Shown: positions 15,686 to 24,867, counted from the first letter of the stretch. The stretch is 64,000 bases of DNA from Flavobacterium sp. Leaf82 (GCF_001422725.1 NZ_LMMA01000006.1:171683-235682), one strand, 5' to 3'. Made by a program: numbers and translations. The notes: a model not told the origin generated them from the sequence alone.

Positions 15686-17926
15686 TTAGTCAAATTTTGA
15701 TTTTTGTTCAACTTTTGGCCATGAATTATTTGTTACATCAATATCAGCAGTCATTAATTTTGGATCTATCTGAATGCTTTTTATCGCTTTTGTAGTTGCA
15801 TAAACTTTCTTCGCTGATTCGTTGCTTTTTCTCCAGATTTGAGCCGGATATTGATAGTTGTCTTTTGTTCCGTCTTCGTATGTAATCTCAACAAGAATTG
15901 GCATAATCATTCCGCCTGGCTTATTAAACTCAACTTCATAGAAATATTTAGGCGCTTTTAATTCTGCTTTTTCCTCAGCTGTAAAAGTCTGGCTTACATA
16001 ATCAGCCAAAGGTTTTACATCTTCTATTTTTAAGGCTTTTTTGTTTGATGAACTTACCTCAGCATTGTCTCCGGCAACTAAATAAACGAATGGTCCTTTC
16101 TCAACACCAAAACGTCCTTTTTTCACTTTTACATCTTTAATATCTGCTGTTGGCGTTTCAGAAACATAATATTGTTTTACGTCTTTGATTCCGATATCTA
16201 CAAAATCCGTAGAATAAAACCATCCTCTAAAAAACCAGTCTAAGTCTACTGCAGAAGCGTCTTCCATCGTTCTAAAGAAATCTTCAGGAGTTGGGTGTTT
16301 AAACTTCCATCTGTTTGCATATGTTTTAAAAGCGTAATCAAACAATTCTCTTCCCATTACAACTTCTCTTAAAATGTTAAGACCTGTAGCTGGTTTTCCG
16401 TAAGCATTATTTCCAAATTGGTGAATTGTTTCAGAATTTGACATAATTGGTTCTAAAAACTTTTGATCCCCACTCATGTAAGGAACGATGTTTTTTGCCG
16501 GACCACGTCTTGACGGAAAGCTTGAATCTAATTCCTGCTCTGCCAAATATTCTAAAAACGAGTTTAAACCTTCGTCCATCCAAGTCCACTGACGTTCATC
16601 AGAGTTTACAATCATCGGGAAGAAAGTATGTCCTACCTCATGAATTACCACACCAATCATTCCGTTTTTAACCTCTTTACTGGTTACTCCGTTTTCATCC
16701 GGACGACCAAAATTCCAACAAATCATTGGATATTCCATACCTTGATCTTCTGCAGAAACTGATACTGCTTTTGGATAAGGATAATCGAATGTATGAGACG
16801 AATAGCTTTTTAAAGTATGTGCCACAACCATTGTTGATGTTTCTCCCCAAAGCGGATTTGCTTCTTTTGGATAAACAGATTCAGCCATAACTACTCTATT
16901 GCCAATTTTTACGGCCATTGCATCATAAATGAATTTTCTTGAAGAAGCAATTCCGAAATCACGTACATTTTTTGCACTGAATTTCCATGTTTTTTTCTTT
17001 TCAGAAAAACCTTTTTCAGCTGCTTCAGCCTCGGCTTGCGTTACAATTACAACAGGTTTATCAAATGATTTCTGAGCTTGTTCGTAACGTTTTACCTGTT
17101 CTGGCGTAAAAACTTCGCCTCTGTTTGTTAATTCTCCTGTAGCATCAATTACGTGATCTGCAGGAACTGTAATGTTTACGTCAAAATTTCCAAAAGGCAA
17201 AGCAAATTCCCCACTTCCCCAGAACTGCATATTCTGCCAGCCTTCAACATCGTTGTAAACGGCCATTCTTGGATAAAACTGAGCAATTACATATAATTTA
17301 TTTCCGTCTTTCTCAAACAATTCATAACCAGAACGTCCGCCGCCTTCTTTTCTGTAATTATTAACGTTATACCACCATTTTATGGCAAGTGAAATTTTCT
17401 CGCCCGGTTTTAACGGAGTTACCAAATTAATACGCATCATGGTTTCGTTGATGGTATATGACATTGGATTTCCTTTTGCGTCTTTTACCTGTTCAATATT
17501 AAAACCACGCTCTAAATCTTTCTTTAAATATTTGCTTGAAAATCCATCAAGTGGAAAGACCTGATTGATTTTTTCACTTTCGGCTAATGAATTCTGAGTC
17601 TTTGCTTTAGCCTGATTTTGGTCTAACTGAATCCACAAATATTCTAAACTATCCGGTGAATTGTTTGAATAAGTGATAACTTCAGAACCCGTTATTTTTG
17701 AATTTTTATCATCTAATTCGATGTCAATTTTATAATCTGCCTGTTGCTGATAATATGCCGGTCCCGGAGCTCCAGATGCTGTACGAAACATATTAGGTGT
17801 TGCCAGCAAATCATACATTTGGCTAAATTTGTTTGTATCGTACTTCCCTTGTTGTTTTGGGACAACTGTTTTCTCCTGAGCGATTAAGATTGCAGGAAAA
17901 ATCAATAATAATGAAAGTTTTTTCAT
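15686..17926 (-). CDS. Secreted M1 family zinc metallopeptidase
   Basis: 746 residues with a signal peptide (ending ILIAQ). The zinc site is HEVGHTF with the third ligand Glu in WMDEGLNSF (near residues 430-455). The substrate-binding GAMEN motif is replaced by QGMEYPM, common in the bacterial gluzincin branch. An N-terminal beta domain (about 45-270) and a C-terminal beta domain follow the family layout. It would trim peptides in the periplasm or outside the cell. It lies 66 bases after the DUF6702 gene with no terminator between, so it is probably the last gene of the cluster beginning at 20720. Confidence 0.92.
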   Translation of the reverse strand: MKKLSLLLIFPAILIAQEKTVVPKQQGKYDTNKFSQMYDLLATPNMFRTASGAPGPAYYQQQADYKIDIELDDKNSKITGSEVITYSNNSPDSLEYLWIQLDQNQAKAKTQNSLAESEKINQVFPLDGFSSKYLKKDLERGFNIEQVKDAKGNPMSYTINETMMRINLVTPLKPGEKISLAIKWWYNVNNYRKEGGGRSGYELFEKDGNKLYVIAQFYPRMAVYNDVEGWQNMQFWGSGEFALPFGNFDVNITVPADHVIDATGELTNRGEVFTPEQVKRYEQAQKSFDKPVVIVTQAEAEAAEKGFSEKKKTWKFSAKNVRDFGIASSRKFIYDAMAVKIGNRVVMAESVYPKEANPLWGETSTMVVAHTLKSYSSHTFDYPYPKAVSVSAEDQGMEYPMICWNFGRPDENGVTSKEVKNGMIGVVIHEVGHTFFPMIVNSDERQWTWMDEGLNSFLEYLAEQELDSSFPSRRGPAKNIVPYMSGDQKFLEPIMSNSETIHQFGNNAYGKPATGLNILREVVMGRELFDYAFKTYANRWKFKHPTPEDFFRTMEDASAVDLDWFFRGWFYSTDFVDIGIKDVKQYYVSETPTADIKDVKVKKGRFGVEKGPFVYLVAGDNAEVSSSNKKALKIEDVKPLADYVSQTFTAEEKAELKAPKYFYEVEFNKPGGMIMPILVEITYEDGTKDNYQYPAQIWRKSNESAKKVYATTKAIKSIQIDPKLMTADIDVTNNSWPKVEQKSKFD

Positions 17927-17992
17927 AAATTTTTAATAGTAATTTTGTCAGGCTGTGAAAATAATAATTAAATCAACAATCTTATGTATTCT

Positions 17993-18499
17993 TTAATACT
18001 TTAACACTTCTTTCCTTGAAGATTCTGTAAAAAGAACACTCTTTTTAACACCAAATGCTGAAATATGTGTAATGTTTTGCTGTTCAGCATTCCAATCGAC
18101 CAGAATCGTATTTGAGATTTCGATTGTTTTAAATTTTTCGATGTCTTTTATTCGGGAATAACAGACTAAAACATCATCTGATTCTACTTCTTTAGATAAA
18201 AAAGTAATGGGTTTTGACTGACCATTTATTTTTATAGTAAAATTTTCAGAGAGATATTTTTTCAATAAATCAATATCAGCCTGCGTTTCCTTGTCTGTGC
18301 CAACGAAAGTTTTTTGATGATACTTTTTTTCCATTCCATTATTCAAATCATCGATAAAAATTCTGGAAGTAATTTGAATCATTTTTTTCTCAGCGGCATA
18401 ATTGACCTGAAAAATTCCCATATAAAATTTATGGAATGAAAAAGCTGAAAGCGATAAAAACAATATCCCTATTAAAGGATAAATTAATCTATTTTTCAT
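17993..18499 (-). CDS. DUF6702-type secreted protein
   Basis: 168 residues with an N-terminal signal/anchor (IGILFLSLSAFSFHKFYMG). The start FHKFYMGIFQVNYAAEKKMIQITSRIFIDDL is typical of DUF6702 proteins in Flavobacteriia. The function is unknown. The ATG overlaps the previous stop by four bases (ATGA), so it is coupled to the carboxypeptidase-like gene before it and precedes the M1 peptidase, a common neighbourhood for this family. Confidence 0.8.
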   Translation of the reverse strand: MKNRLIYPLIGILFLSLSAFSFHKFYMGIFQVNYAAEKKMIQITSRIFIDDLNNGMEKKYHQKTFVGTDKETQADIDLLKKYLSENFTIKINGQSKPITFLSKEVESDDVLVCYSRIKDIEKFKTIEISNTILVDWNAEQQNITHISAFGVKKSVLFTESSRKEVLKY

Positions 18500-19248
18500 T
18501 TTGCAGAAACATTCACTTTTTTGAATTCTTTGTTTTTAGTAATCAGAAAATCCATTAACTCAAATTTTTGGTCAGGATCAAGATGTCTTTTTGATTCCGG
18601 ATCATTAGAGCAATACATCAAAAATAATTCTATTTCATCTTCTTTTAAGCCCAAAGTATTGGTAAAAAAGTCAGGTTTGAAATTTGCTCTTGAATATTCA
18701 ATAAAAGCCATATCTGATATAACTTCTTCTTTTACCTCATCATTTTTAGAGAGAAGCTTTTTCACATCTTTAAAAATTCTAACAAAATCAGTTCCGTATT
18801 TAATCGTTTGATCAGAATACATTACTGTGTTTTTAGCGGTAGATTGCTTATCATCTTCAAACTGCATATCTACTATTTTTTGCGATCCGCCACCAAGTGC
18901 TTTCACTTTAAGATCTTTATGTACTAAAACCTCTTTTAATTCATTACTCACCAAATTAAGAGAGACTGAAAAAAGAACTTCTGCACAATCTTTCTCTGTT
19001 AAAACAATCTTTTTTGACTGAAATGCTAATCCTGTAAATAACAAAGTATCTTTTGGTCGTGCCATAATATCAAATAATCCGTTTGTACCTATAAAGGTTC
19101 TGACATTTGCATTGATATTCATTACATAACCGCTTTCGATCGCTAAAGTATTATTAACCGCCTGACCATGTAACGGCTTCCTTGAATTTTGCCCCAGTAC
19201 AACCTGGCAAATTAAGCATACAACGAGTATTCCTAGTTTATTTTTCAT
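18496..19248 (-). CDS. Carboxypeptidase-regulatory-like domain protein, paralog 3
   Basis: 250 residues. The signal peptide ends VVLGQ. An N-terminal domain of about 80 residues resembles the carboxypeptidase D regulatory beta-sandwich (AIESGYVMNINANVRTFIGTNGLFDIMA). Residues 100-250 are specific to the three neighbouring paralogs. No TonB barrel follows, unlike SusC-type proteins. It is the most diverged copy: it lacks the GIIP-GQK segment and the RTAMLKKE segment found in the other two. It overlaps genes on both sides. Confidence 0.78.
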   Translation of the reverse strand: MKNKLGILVVCLICQVVLGQNSRKPLHGQAVNNTLAIESGYVMNINANVRTFIGTNGLFDIMARPKDTLLFTGLAFQSKKIVLTEKDCAEVLFSVSLNLVSNELKEVLVHKDLKVKALGGGSQKIVDMQFEDDKQSTAKNTVMYSDQTIKYGTDFVRIFKDVKKLLSKNDEVKEEVISDMAFIEYSRANFKPDFFTNTLGLKEDEIELFLMYCSNDPESKRHLDPDQKFELMDFLITKNKEFKKVNVSAK

Positions 19249-19966
19249 TTTCGAGAATTGTTAAATATTTCCTTGCTAAATCTGTTATTAAAAACATACT
19301 CATTGTTTTGTTCTTAGTATCCAAAGATACAGCAAATTCAGCATCATCTACACAATATAATTGAAATCCTTTGATATCTGCCTGAGGAATTTTCAATCTT
19401 TCTGTATAATAATTCTCTTCAAAAAGGTATTCTATTTTTCTAAAAAGCATCTCCTTTTTTTCGACATTTACCTCTTTTTTAAGCATTGCGGTTCGTCCGG
19501 AAATTTTATTAAGTAACTTATCCACAGAGGTTGAAGTTGCAGTATATACTTTTCTTTCTGCTGGTGTATATTTTTTTTGACCGGACGGAATGATTCCTAA
19601 ATTTTCGGCTGTAATATTTGCATTTTCATTTACAATTACTTCCTTCAATTCTACTTCTTTAGCAGTCATTTTGATCACAATAGAAGCTAGATTTAAATCT
19701 TCGACTGTAATGCGGCGTTTGACAGGATCCAGATTAACCGCTGAAAAAACCAAAACATCACCTTCTTTTGCGACGATAGAAAACATTCCGTTTATATCTG
19801 AAACAGTTGTAACCTGAGTGGTATTATTAATAATATTTACGCCTTCAACATTCGATGACTCCTCAAATACTTGTCCTGTAATTTCTTTATAAGCTGTTTT
19901 TTGTCCAAAACCAATCTGAACAATCAATAAAAAAAATATAATATGTAATAGGTTATTTATTCTCAC
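19238..19966 (-). CDS. Carboxypeptidase-regulatory-like domain protein, paralog 2
   Basis: 242 residues from a GTG start inside the end of the preceding gene (14-base overlap). The signal peptide ends QIGFGQ, then ITGQVFEESSNVEGVNIIN...DINGMFSIVA, a carboxypeptidase-regulatory-like beta domain. The second half shares NLGIIPSGQKKYTPAERK and RTAMLKKEVNVEKKE with the next paralog (SLGIIPGDQKTYTEAERK, RTAMLKKEVAVEKKE). The role is unknown; it is probably a periplasmic or outer-membrane-attached protein. Confidence 0.8.
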   Translation of the reverse strand: MRINNLLHIIFFLLIVQIGFGQKTAYKEITGQVFEESSNVEGVNIINNTTQVTTVSDINGMFSIVAKEGDVLVFSAVNLDPVKRRITVEDLNLASIVIKMTAKEVELKEVIVNENANITAENLGIIPSGQKKYTPAERKVYTATSTSVDKLLNKISGRTAMLKKEVNVEKKEMLFRKIEYLFEENYYTERLKIPQADIKGFQLYCVDDAEFAVSLDTKNKTMSMFLITDLARKYLTILENEK

Positions 19967-20720
19967 TTGCGATTATTTCTTTATATTTTACAGCTAGTTC
20001 TCCTAACAAAAACTCTGTAGATGTTTTATTTTTCGAATTCAAAATCACTGTGAACTTATCATTTTCGACTGCATAATATTCAAATCCTTTTACATATTCT
20101 GCCGGAATTTTTAATCGGTCAATAAAATGTTCGAGAGTAAACATGCGCTCTAAAAGCTTCATGAAAAACTCTTTTTTCTCGACGGCAACTTCTTTTTTAA
20201 GCATTGCCGTACGTCCTGAGAAAAAATTCAATAAAGGATCTGCAGAGATTGAACCTCCAGCCATCGTACCTGCATTTGCACTTGCATTTAATGCCGTGGC
20301 GGTATGTAATTTTCTCTCGGCTTCTGTATACGTTTTTTGATCACCAGGAATAATCCCTAAAGAAACTGCATTGATGCCACTGTAATTTCTAACCACGACT
20401 TCCTGCAATTGATGCATAACCATATTAAGTTTTACAGTAAAATTAATGTCTGAAAAATTTTCAGGCGTTAGCAAAACTCTGTTTTCTTTGAATTGTATCG
20501 ACGAAAAAATAAGCATTTCTCCGGGTTTCGCAGTGATAGAAAAAGCACCGGAAGCATCTGTTGTTGTCATAACTTCAGTTTGAGCATTGACAACATAAAC
20601 ACCTTCTAAATCAGAAGCACCGGAAATAATTCGTCCGTTTATAATAGTACTGTCCTGATTTTGAGACCAGCCAATTTGACTCAAAATAACAATCAAAAAA
20701 CATAAAATTTTAGTAGTCAA
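19953..20720 (-). CDS. Carboxypeptidase-regulatory-like domain protein, paralog 1
   Basis: 255 residues. The start is TTG at 20720; no ATG is available and the signal peptide (MTTKILCFLIVILSQIGWSQ) is complete from there. The domain order is as in paralog 2, with an extra Ala/Gly-rich insert (NASANAGTMAGGSISADP). It is the first gene of a leftward unit of five genes ending with the M1 peptidase. A TATATTTG box at 20775-20782 probably drives the cluster. Confidence 0.8.
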   Translation of the reverse strand: MTTKILCFLIVILSQIGWSQNQDSTIINGRIISGASDLEGVYVVNAQTEVMTTTDASGAFSITAKPGEMLIFSSIQFKENRVLLTPENFSDINFTVKLNMVMHQLQEVVVRNYSGINAVSLGIIPGDQKTYTEAERKLHTATALNASANAGTMAGGSISADPLLNFFSGRTAMLKKEVAVEKKEFFMKLLERMFTLEHFIDRLKIPAEYVKGFEYYAVENDKFTVILNSKNKTSTEFLLGELAVKYKEIIASENK

Positions 20721-20774
20721 AGTAGCAGAAAGTTAGATTTATTCTTAAAAGTGTAAAAATATCTTAATGCACTC

Positions 20775-20782
20775 CAAATATA
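20775..20782 (-). promoter_or_regulatory. -7 promoter box of the paralog/M1 peptidase cluster
   Basis: TATATTTG on the minus strand, 54 bases before the TTG start at 20720. Confidence 0.55.
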
Positions 20783-20883
20783 GTATTAAGGACTTGGTAA
20801 AAATATGTTAATTAAAAGTCATTTGTTCCTTGCAAAAAAAGACTTTTTAATATCTTTAACCTAAACAATCTGAGTTATTTTTT

Positions 20884-21591
20884 ATGAAAAGCATTATTAT
20901 TGCCAGCACCTCTACACTTCACGAAGGCAGCTATTTAGAATATTTATTACCTACTTTACAATCGCATTTTAAAAACTGCAAAAGTATTTTATTTATTCCG
21001 TTTGCAAGACCAAGCGGTATTTCGCACGATGATTACACAAAGAAAGTTGCACAGGCATTTGCCTCAATAAACATTTCTGTAAAGGGAATTCATGAATTTG
21101 AGAGTGCAGAAAATGCCATAAAAAATGCCGAAGGAATATTTACCGGCGGAGGAAATACTTTTTTACTGGTTACTCAATTATACAAACACAACATCATGCA
21201 AGTTCTTGCAGAAACGGTAAAAAACGGAACTCCTTATTTAGGAACGAGTGCCGGCAGCAATATTTGCGGCTTATCAATGCAAACCACAAACGACATGCCT
21301 ATTATTTATCCGCCAAGTTTTCAGACTTTAGGATTAATTCCTTTCAACTTAAATCCGCATTATTTAGATCCTGACACACAATCTAAACATATGGGAGAAA
21401 CCAGAGAAACAAGAATTAAGGAATTTCACGCCTTTAATGCTATTCCGGTTTTAGGATTAAGAGAAGGAAGCTGGCTTGAAGTAAAAGGAGATAAAATCAC
21501 GCTAAAAGGAAGCTTATCAGCTCGTTTATTTCTACAAAATGAAAATCCGGCAGAATTAGAAACAGAAAACGATTTAAGCAATCTAAAATAA
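20884..21591 (+). CDS. pepE: Dipeptidase E (peptidase S51)
   Basis: 235 residues. It cleaves Asp-Xaa dipeptides in the cytoplasm. The nucleophile elbow is GTSAGSN (Ser near residue 122), preceded by GIFTGGGNTFLL, the glutamine-amidotransferase-like fold signature of S51. NLNPHYLDP supplies the His. The length fits the family. There is no signal peptide. It stands alone, followed by an inverted repeat at 21600-21658. Confidence 0.93.
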   Translation: MKSIIIASTSTLHEGSYLEYLLPTLQSHFKNCKSILFIPFARPSGISHDDYTKKVAQAFASINISVKGIHEFESAENAIKNAEGIFTGGGNTFLLVTQLYKHNIMQVLAETVKNGTPYLGTSAGSNICGLSMQTTNDMPIIYPPSFQTLGLIPFNLNPHYLDPDTQSKHMGETRETRIKEFHAFNAIPVLGLREGSWLEVKGDKITLKGSLSARLFLQNENPAELETENDLSNLK

Positions 21592-21599
21592 TTTTCCTT

Positions 21600-21658
21600 A
21601 CCATTAAGATATTAAGTCTATTAAGAACTGAACTTAATTTTCTTAATATCTGAATGGT
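21600..21658. repeat. Inverted repeat with ACCATTAAGATATTAAG arms
   Basis: Two 17-base arms, 16 of 17 positions complementary, separated by 25 bases. It may act as a weak terminator after pepE. Confidence 0.55.
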
Positions 21659-21678
21659 TCAAAAATATAAAGACAAAA

Positions 21679-21710
21679 AAAAATCCCCAAACAAATTGTT
21701 TGAGGATTTT
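21679..21710 (-). terminator. Terminator of the downstream tRNA-Gly copy
   Basis: AAATCCTCAAACAA and TTGTTTGGGGATTT form a stem on the minus strand, followed by a T run. Confidence 0.8.
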
Positions 21711-21714
21711 GAAG

Positions 21715-21787
<73 letters not shown>

Positions 21788-21799
21788 ATTAACAGGGTG

Positions 21800-21807
21800 C
21801 AAATATA
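21800..21807 (-). promoter_or_regulatory. -7 promoter box of tRNA-Gly copy 2
   Basis: TATATTTG on the minus strand, followed by CACC; the same box precedes copy 1. Confidence 0.7.
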
Positions 21808-21860
21808 AATAATTAAATCGTTTAAAAAAATAAAAACCAATAATTATTTTATTTTGATTA

Positions 21861-21890
21861 AAAAACCGAAACAATTAAGTTTCGGTTTCT
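21861..21890 (-). terminator. Terminator of the upstream tRNA-Gly copy
   Basis: AAACCGAAAC and GTTTCGGTTT around a six-base loop, followed by T on the minus strand. It separates the two tRNA genes. Confidence 0.8.
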
Positions 21891-21893
21891 TAG

Positions 21894-21966
<73 letters not shown>

Positions 21967-21978
21967 ATTACCGTGGTG

Positions 21979-21986
21979 CAAATATA
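21979..21986 (-). promoter_or_regulatory. -7 promoter box of tRNA-Gly copy 1
   Basis: TATATTTG on the minus strand followed by CACC, with TTTTG 16 bases upstream as a possible -33 element. Confidence 0.7.
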
Positions 21987-22112
21987 AAAAATAAGTTAAG
22001 TTCAAAACAAGCTTTTTCGCAAAAAAAATCAATTAAAATCAACAATAAATCATAACGTATTTAAAATTAAAAAGTTATAGAATCTATTATTTTTCAAAAA
22101 TCATGAATATAA

Positions 22113-22250
22113 TTAAGGAAATACTGTCAAAAGAGACTTATCGCGCTAAATAACCCGTTTCAAGAAAAGAAAAAAGTCTTGGCTAATGCCTATTTAAAGG
22201 ATAAGATTAGAATCAATAGATTATTTGATCTTTTGCCAATGAAGAATTAA
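22113..22250 (+). pseudogene. Possible coding remnant without a start codon
   Basis: An open frame of 45 codons ends at TAA 22250 and reads as plausible protein (ALNNPFQEKKKVLANAY, then LKDKIRINRLFDLLPMKN). It has no ATG, and a stop precedes it. It could be the end of a decayed gene, or chance. No family is recognised. Confidence 0.25.
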
Positions 22251-22284
22251 TAGGAAATATTTCGTTATTCAAAAAAATCAATAC

Positions 22285-22292
22285 TATATTTG
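22285..22292 (+). promoter_or_regulatory. -7 promoter box for the RNA or leader at 22298
   Basis: TATATTTG followed by CGGGGC. The next ATG with a real gene is more than 220 bases downstream. Confidence 0.55.
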
Positions 22293-22297
22293 CGGGG

Positions 22298-22490
22298 CAA
22301 AATCAAGATCGAATTTAAGAGATGGCAGTTTTAGAAACGCATCACATACATAATTTGAAAAAGCTTTAGTCAAACATTGCAAAACCTACTGCAATGCAAA
22401 CAAAGTCGATTGATTTGCTTTAATGCCAGAAACGCAGCCATAGGCTTTTAAAAAACGGAACGCCAACCCCAAAGGTGAGTCCTTTTTAAA
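22298..22490 (+). ncRNA. Candidate structured RNA or long 5' leader
   Basis: A region of about 190 bases behind a strong TATATTTG box, with no usable open frame. Visible pairings are AATCAAGATCGA with TCGATTGATT (about 22301 with 22410), TGGCA with TGCCA, and a compact hairpin CATTGCA...TGCAATG near 22376-22398. The end (GGCTTTTAAAAAACGG, then AAAGGTGAGTCCTTTTT) could form an imperfect terminator. It may be a small RNA such as a 6S-type RNA of Flavobacteria, or the leader of the L,D-transpeptidase gene. I cannot match it to a family by eye. Confidence 0.35.
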
Positions 22491-22515
22491 TTAAGATATT
22501 GGCGAGCATTATTTA

Positions 22516-24120
22516 ATGTCTAAAAAATTTAGAATGAAGAAACTTTACTTTTTGTTAGTAATATGCATTTGTATTGGCTGTAAAAAAGATACACCTAAAC
22601 CTGTTCCAGTTACTATAAAAAAAACCGCTCCGGCAATTATACTTACTGACGAAAGAAAAGTAGAAATTGACACTGCTCTTATAAGTACTTTTAAAAGTGA
22701 AACCCTTAAACAATTTTATAACTCATCAGAAAATAAAACGGTTTGGGGAAATCTAAAAAAAAGAACGTACGTTTTATCCCAACTTTCGAATTCAGAAGAA
22801 TTGGGTTTGAATCCTGAGGATTATAAAGCATCAAAACTTAAAAAATTCGAAGACAAGATCAGTTCTCTAAGCGATACTGATCTGGCTACTTATGATATTT
22901 TAATTACCTATAATTTCGAAAAATACCTAAATCATCTTTATAAAGGAAAATTAAACCCTAAAACATTATATAACAATTGGGATTTGGACGAAAAAACTTT
23001 TGACGTAAACAACATTCTTATCAAAGCTTTTAATAAAAACAAATTAGACAGCGTTGTTGCTAATATTCAGTCAAAAGCATACACTTATAAACAACTATTA
23101 AATGCTCTGAAGATTATTAATACTTTTCCGGAGGATGACATAAAAACTATTGAATCAGCAGCAAAAATTACTTTAAACGATACGAATACAGCATTAATAA
23201 ACATAAAAAAAAGACTTATCTACTGGCAGGACATGCCTAAAAAAGATAGTCTTACGAAGATTTATGACCAAAAAACTTTTGAATCTGTAAAGAAATTTCA
23301 GGAGAGACACGGTTTAGCATCTGATGGCGTTATTGGAGTTGGAACTATTAGTGCGCTTAACTTTTCTAAACAAAAAAGGAAAGAACAAATTATCGCCAAT
23401 TTAGAACGTTGGAGATGGTATACGAATGATCTGGCAGAAAACTATTTAATTATTAATATTCCTGATTACAGCCTGAATGTGGTAGAAAGCCAGGATACTA
23501 CTTTAGTTCGAAATGTTGTTGTAGGAACCAGCAAAAGAAGGACACCTATTATTACATCGATGCTAAAAACAGTGGTTTTGAATCCTACATGGACTGTACC
23601 GCCAACAATCCTGAAAGAAGATGTTGTACCGGCAATGAAACGAAATCGAAATTACTTAGCCAATAAAAACATTACTATTTATGATACGGCAGGAAATGTT
23701 GTTGAACCTAATAACTGGAACGAGAACAAACCCGGGAATTATAGATATGTACAAAGTCCGGGATATAATAATGCGCTGGGATTAATGAAAATTCTGTTTC
23801 CAAATCATCATAGTGTTTATTTGCATGACACAAATCATCGTAATAATTTTGGAAGAAGCAACCGTTCTTTAAGCTCAGGTTGTGTTCGTGTTGAAAATCC
23901 TTTAGAATTGGCACAACATATTTTAGATGATTCTGAAAACTGGCCAAAAGACAGGATCGATACCATTATTGCTTCTAAGAAAACAACGAGCATTAAGATC
24001 ACAAAAAAGTATGCTTTATATCAATGGTACTGGACAGCTTGGAGCAAAAAAAATCAGCTCATTTTCAGAGCTGATATTTATAATCTGGATTCGGATTTGT
24101 ATGCTAAACTAAGAAATTAG
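22516..24120 (+). CDS. L,D-transpeptidase lipoprotein with peptidoglycan-binding domain
   Basis: 534 residues from ATG 22516 (a second ATG at 22534 starts MKKLYFLLV and is equally good). A lipoprotein signal ends CICIGC. A long helical region spans 60-245. A peptidoglycan-binding domain follows (TFESVKKFQERHGLASDGVIG, near 255-280), then a YkuD catalytic domain with HDTNHRNNFG and SLSSGCVRV, catalytic Cys456. It forms or edits 3-3 crosslinks in peptidoglycan, anchored in the envelope. Its stop codon overlaps the end of a second transpeptidase on the opposite strand by 12 bases. Confidence 0.93.
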   Translation: MSKKFRMKKLYFLLVICICIGCKKDTPKPVPVTIKKTAPAIILTDERKVEIDTALISTFKSETLKQFYNSSENKTVWGNLKKRTYVLSQLSNSEELGLNPEDYKASKLKKFEDKISSLSDTDLATYDILITYNFEKYLNHLYKGKLNPKTLYNNWDLDEKTFDVNNILIKAFNKNKLDSVVANIQSKAYTYKQLLNALKIINTFPEDDIKTIESAAKITLNDTNTALINIKKRLIYWQDMPKKDSLTKIYDQKTFESVKKFQERHGLASDGVIGVGTISALNFSKQKRKEQIIANLERWRWYTNDLAENYLIINIPDYSLNVVESQDTTLVRNVVVGTSKRRTPIITSMLKTVVLNPTWTVPPTILKEDVVPAMKRNRNYLANKNITIYDTAGNVVEPNNWNENKPGNYRYVQSPGYNNALGLMKILFPNHHSVYLHDTNHRNNFGRSNRSLSSGCVRVENPLELAQHILDDSENWPKDRIDTIIASKKTTSIKITKKYALYQWYWTAWSKKNQLIFRADIYNLDSDLYAKLRN

Positions 24121-24831
24121 TTTTTGCTCCATCTCGAAACTTCTTGATGGATGGTAAATATACAAACACGATTTGTTTTTTATTAGTTCAATTATTTCAT
24201 CCGTCAATTCGATTGGAAGTGCTGGACAACCCTGACTTCTGCCTAATCTTTTATGATCTCTGATAAAAGATTCAGAAACATAATCAGCGCCATGCATTAC
24301 AACTCCTCTTTGACGGGCATTACTGTTAATTCCGTTTTCTAAACCGTCTAAACGTAAAGAAGCTCCGTGTTTTCCCTGGTAAATCTCGCCTGTTGCATAA
24401 AAGCCTAAACTGCTTTTAAAAGATGAATTTGAATTCGAGAAAGCAGATGCAAATTCTTCTCCGGTATTTCTTCCGTGAGCTACTAAAGAGTTAAATAAAA
24501 TAGTATTTGTTGATAAATCGATTACCCAAAGACGTTTCATGTTTGATGACAAACTAAAGTCAATTACAGTTAAAATGTCTTTTTGGATCACACCTTTTTC
24601 TTTCAATAAGTAAAACCCTTTTAAGGCTTCAGAAAAAGTTCTAAGCTCAGGCAAATTAAAATTGTTAGAATTTAATGTATGATAAATACTTTCAATTTTA
24701 GCTTCGACAGTCAAATTCTCAACTTTAGCGATCGTTTTTGTCGTGGCCTTTTTAATTTCGGGGGTGTTATTTGAATCTTTACCAAAAGATAATAGCAAAA
24801 ACACCAAAAGTGGATAAATCTTGTAAATCAT
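24109..24831 (-). CDS. Murein L,D-transpeptidase-family protein (YkuD_2 type)
   Basis: 240 residues with an N-terminal hydrophobic signal. The catalytic domain covers about 85-230: VVMHGADYVSES supplies the His and GRSQGCPALP the Cys of the YkuD_2 family, which differs from the classic SxGCxRV form of its neighbour. The middle part (VIDLSTNTILFNSLVAHGRNTG) is the typical beta core. A TACTTTTG box at 24868-24875 is its promoter. The 3' ends of the two transpeptidase genes overlap convergently, so their transcripts are antisense at the tips. Confidence 0.9.
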   Translation of the reverse strand: MIYKIYPLLVFLLLSFGKDSNNTPEIKKATTKTIAKVENLTVEAKIESIYHTLNSNNFNLPELRTFSEALKGFYLLKEKGVIQKDILTVIDFSLSSNMKRLWVIDLSTNTILFNSLVAHGRNTGEEFASAFSNSNSSFKSSLGFYATGEIYQGKHGASLRLDGLENGINSNARQRGVVMHGADYVSESFIRDHKRLGRSQGCPALPIELTDEIIELIKNKSCLYIYHPSRSFEMEQKLIS

Positions 24832-24867
24832 TGAATTTCTTTAGGTTAATAAAAAATTTGGGTATGG

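Noticed and set aside
22321..22368. Short frame MAVLETHHIHNLKKL after the promoter at 22285
   Set aside because: Fifteen codons, no known family and overlapping the predicted stems; more likely chance within an RNA or leader.
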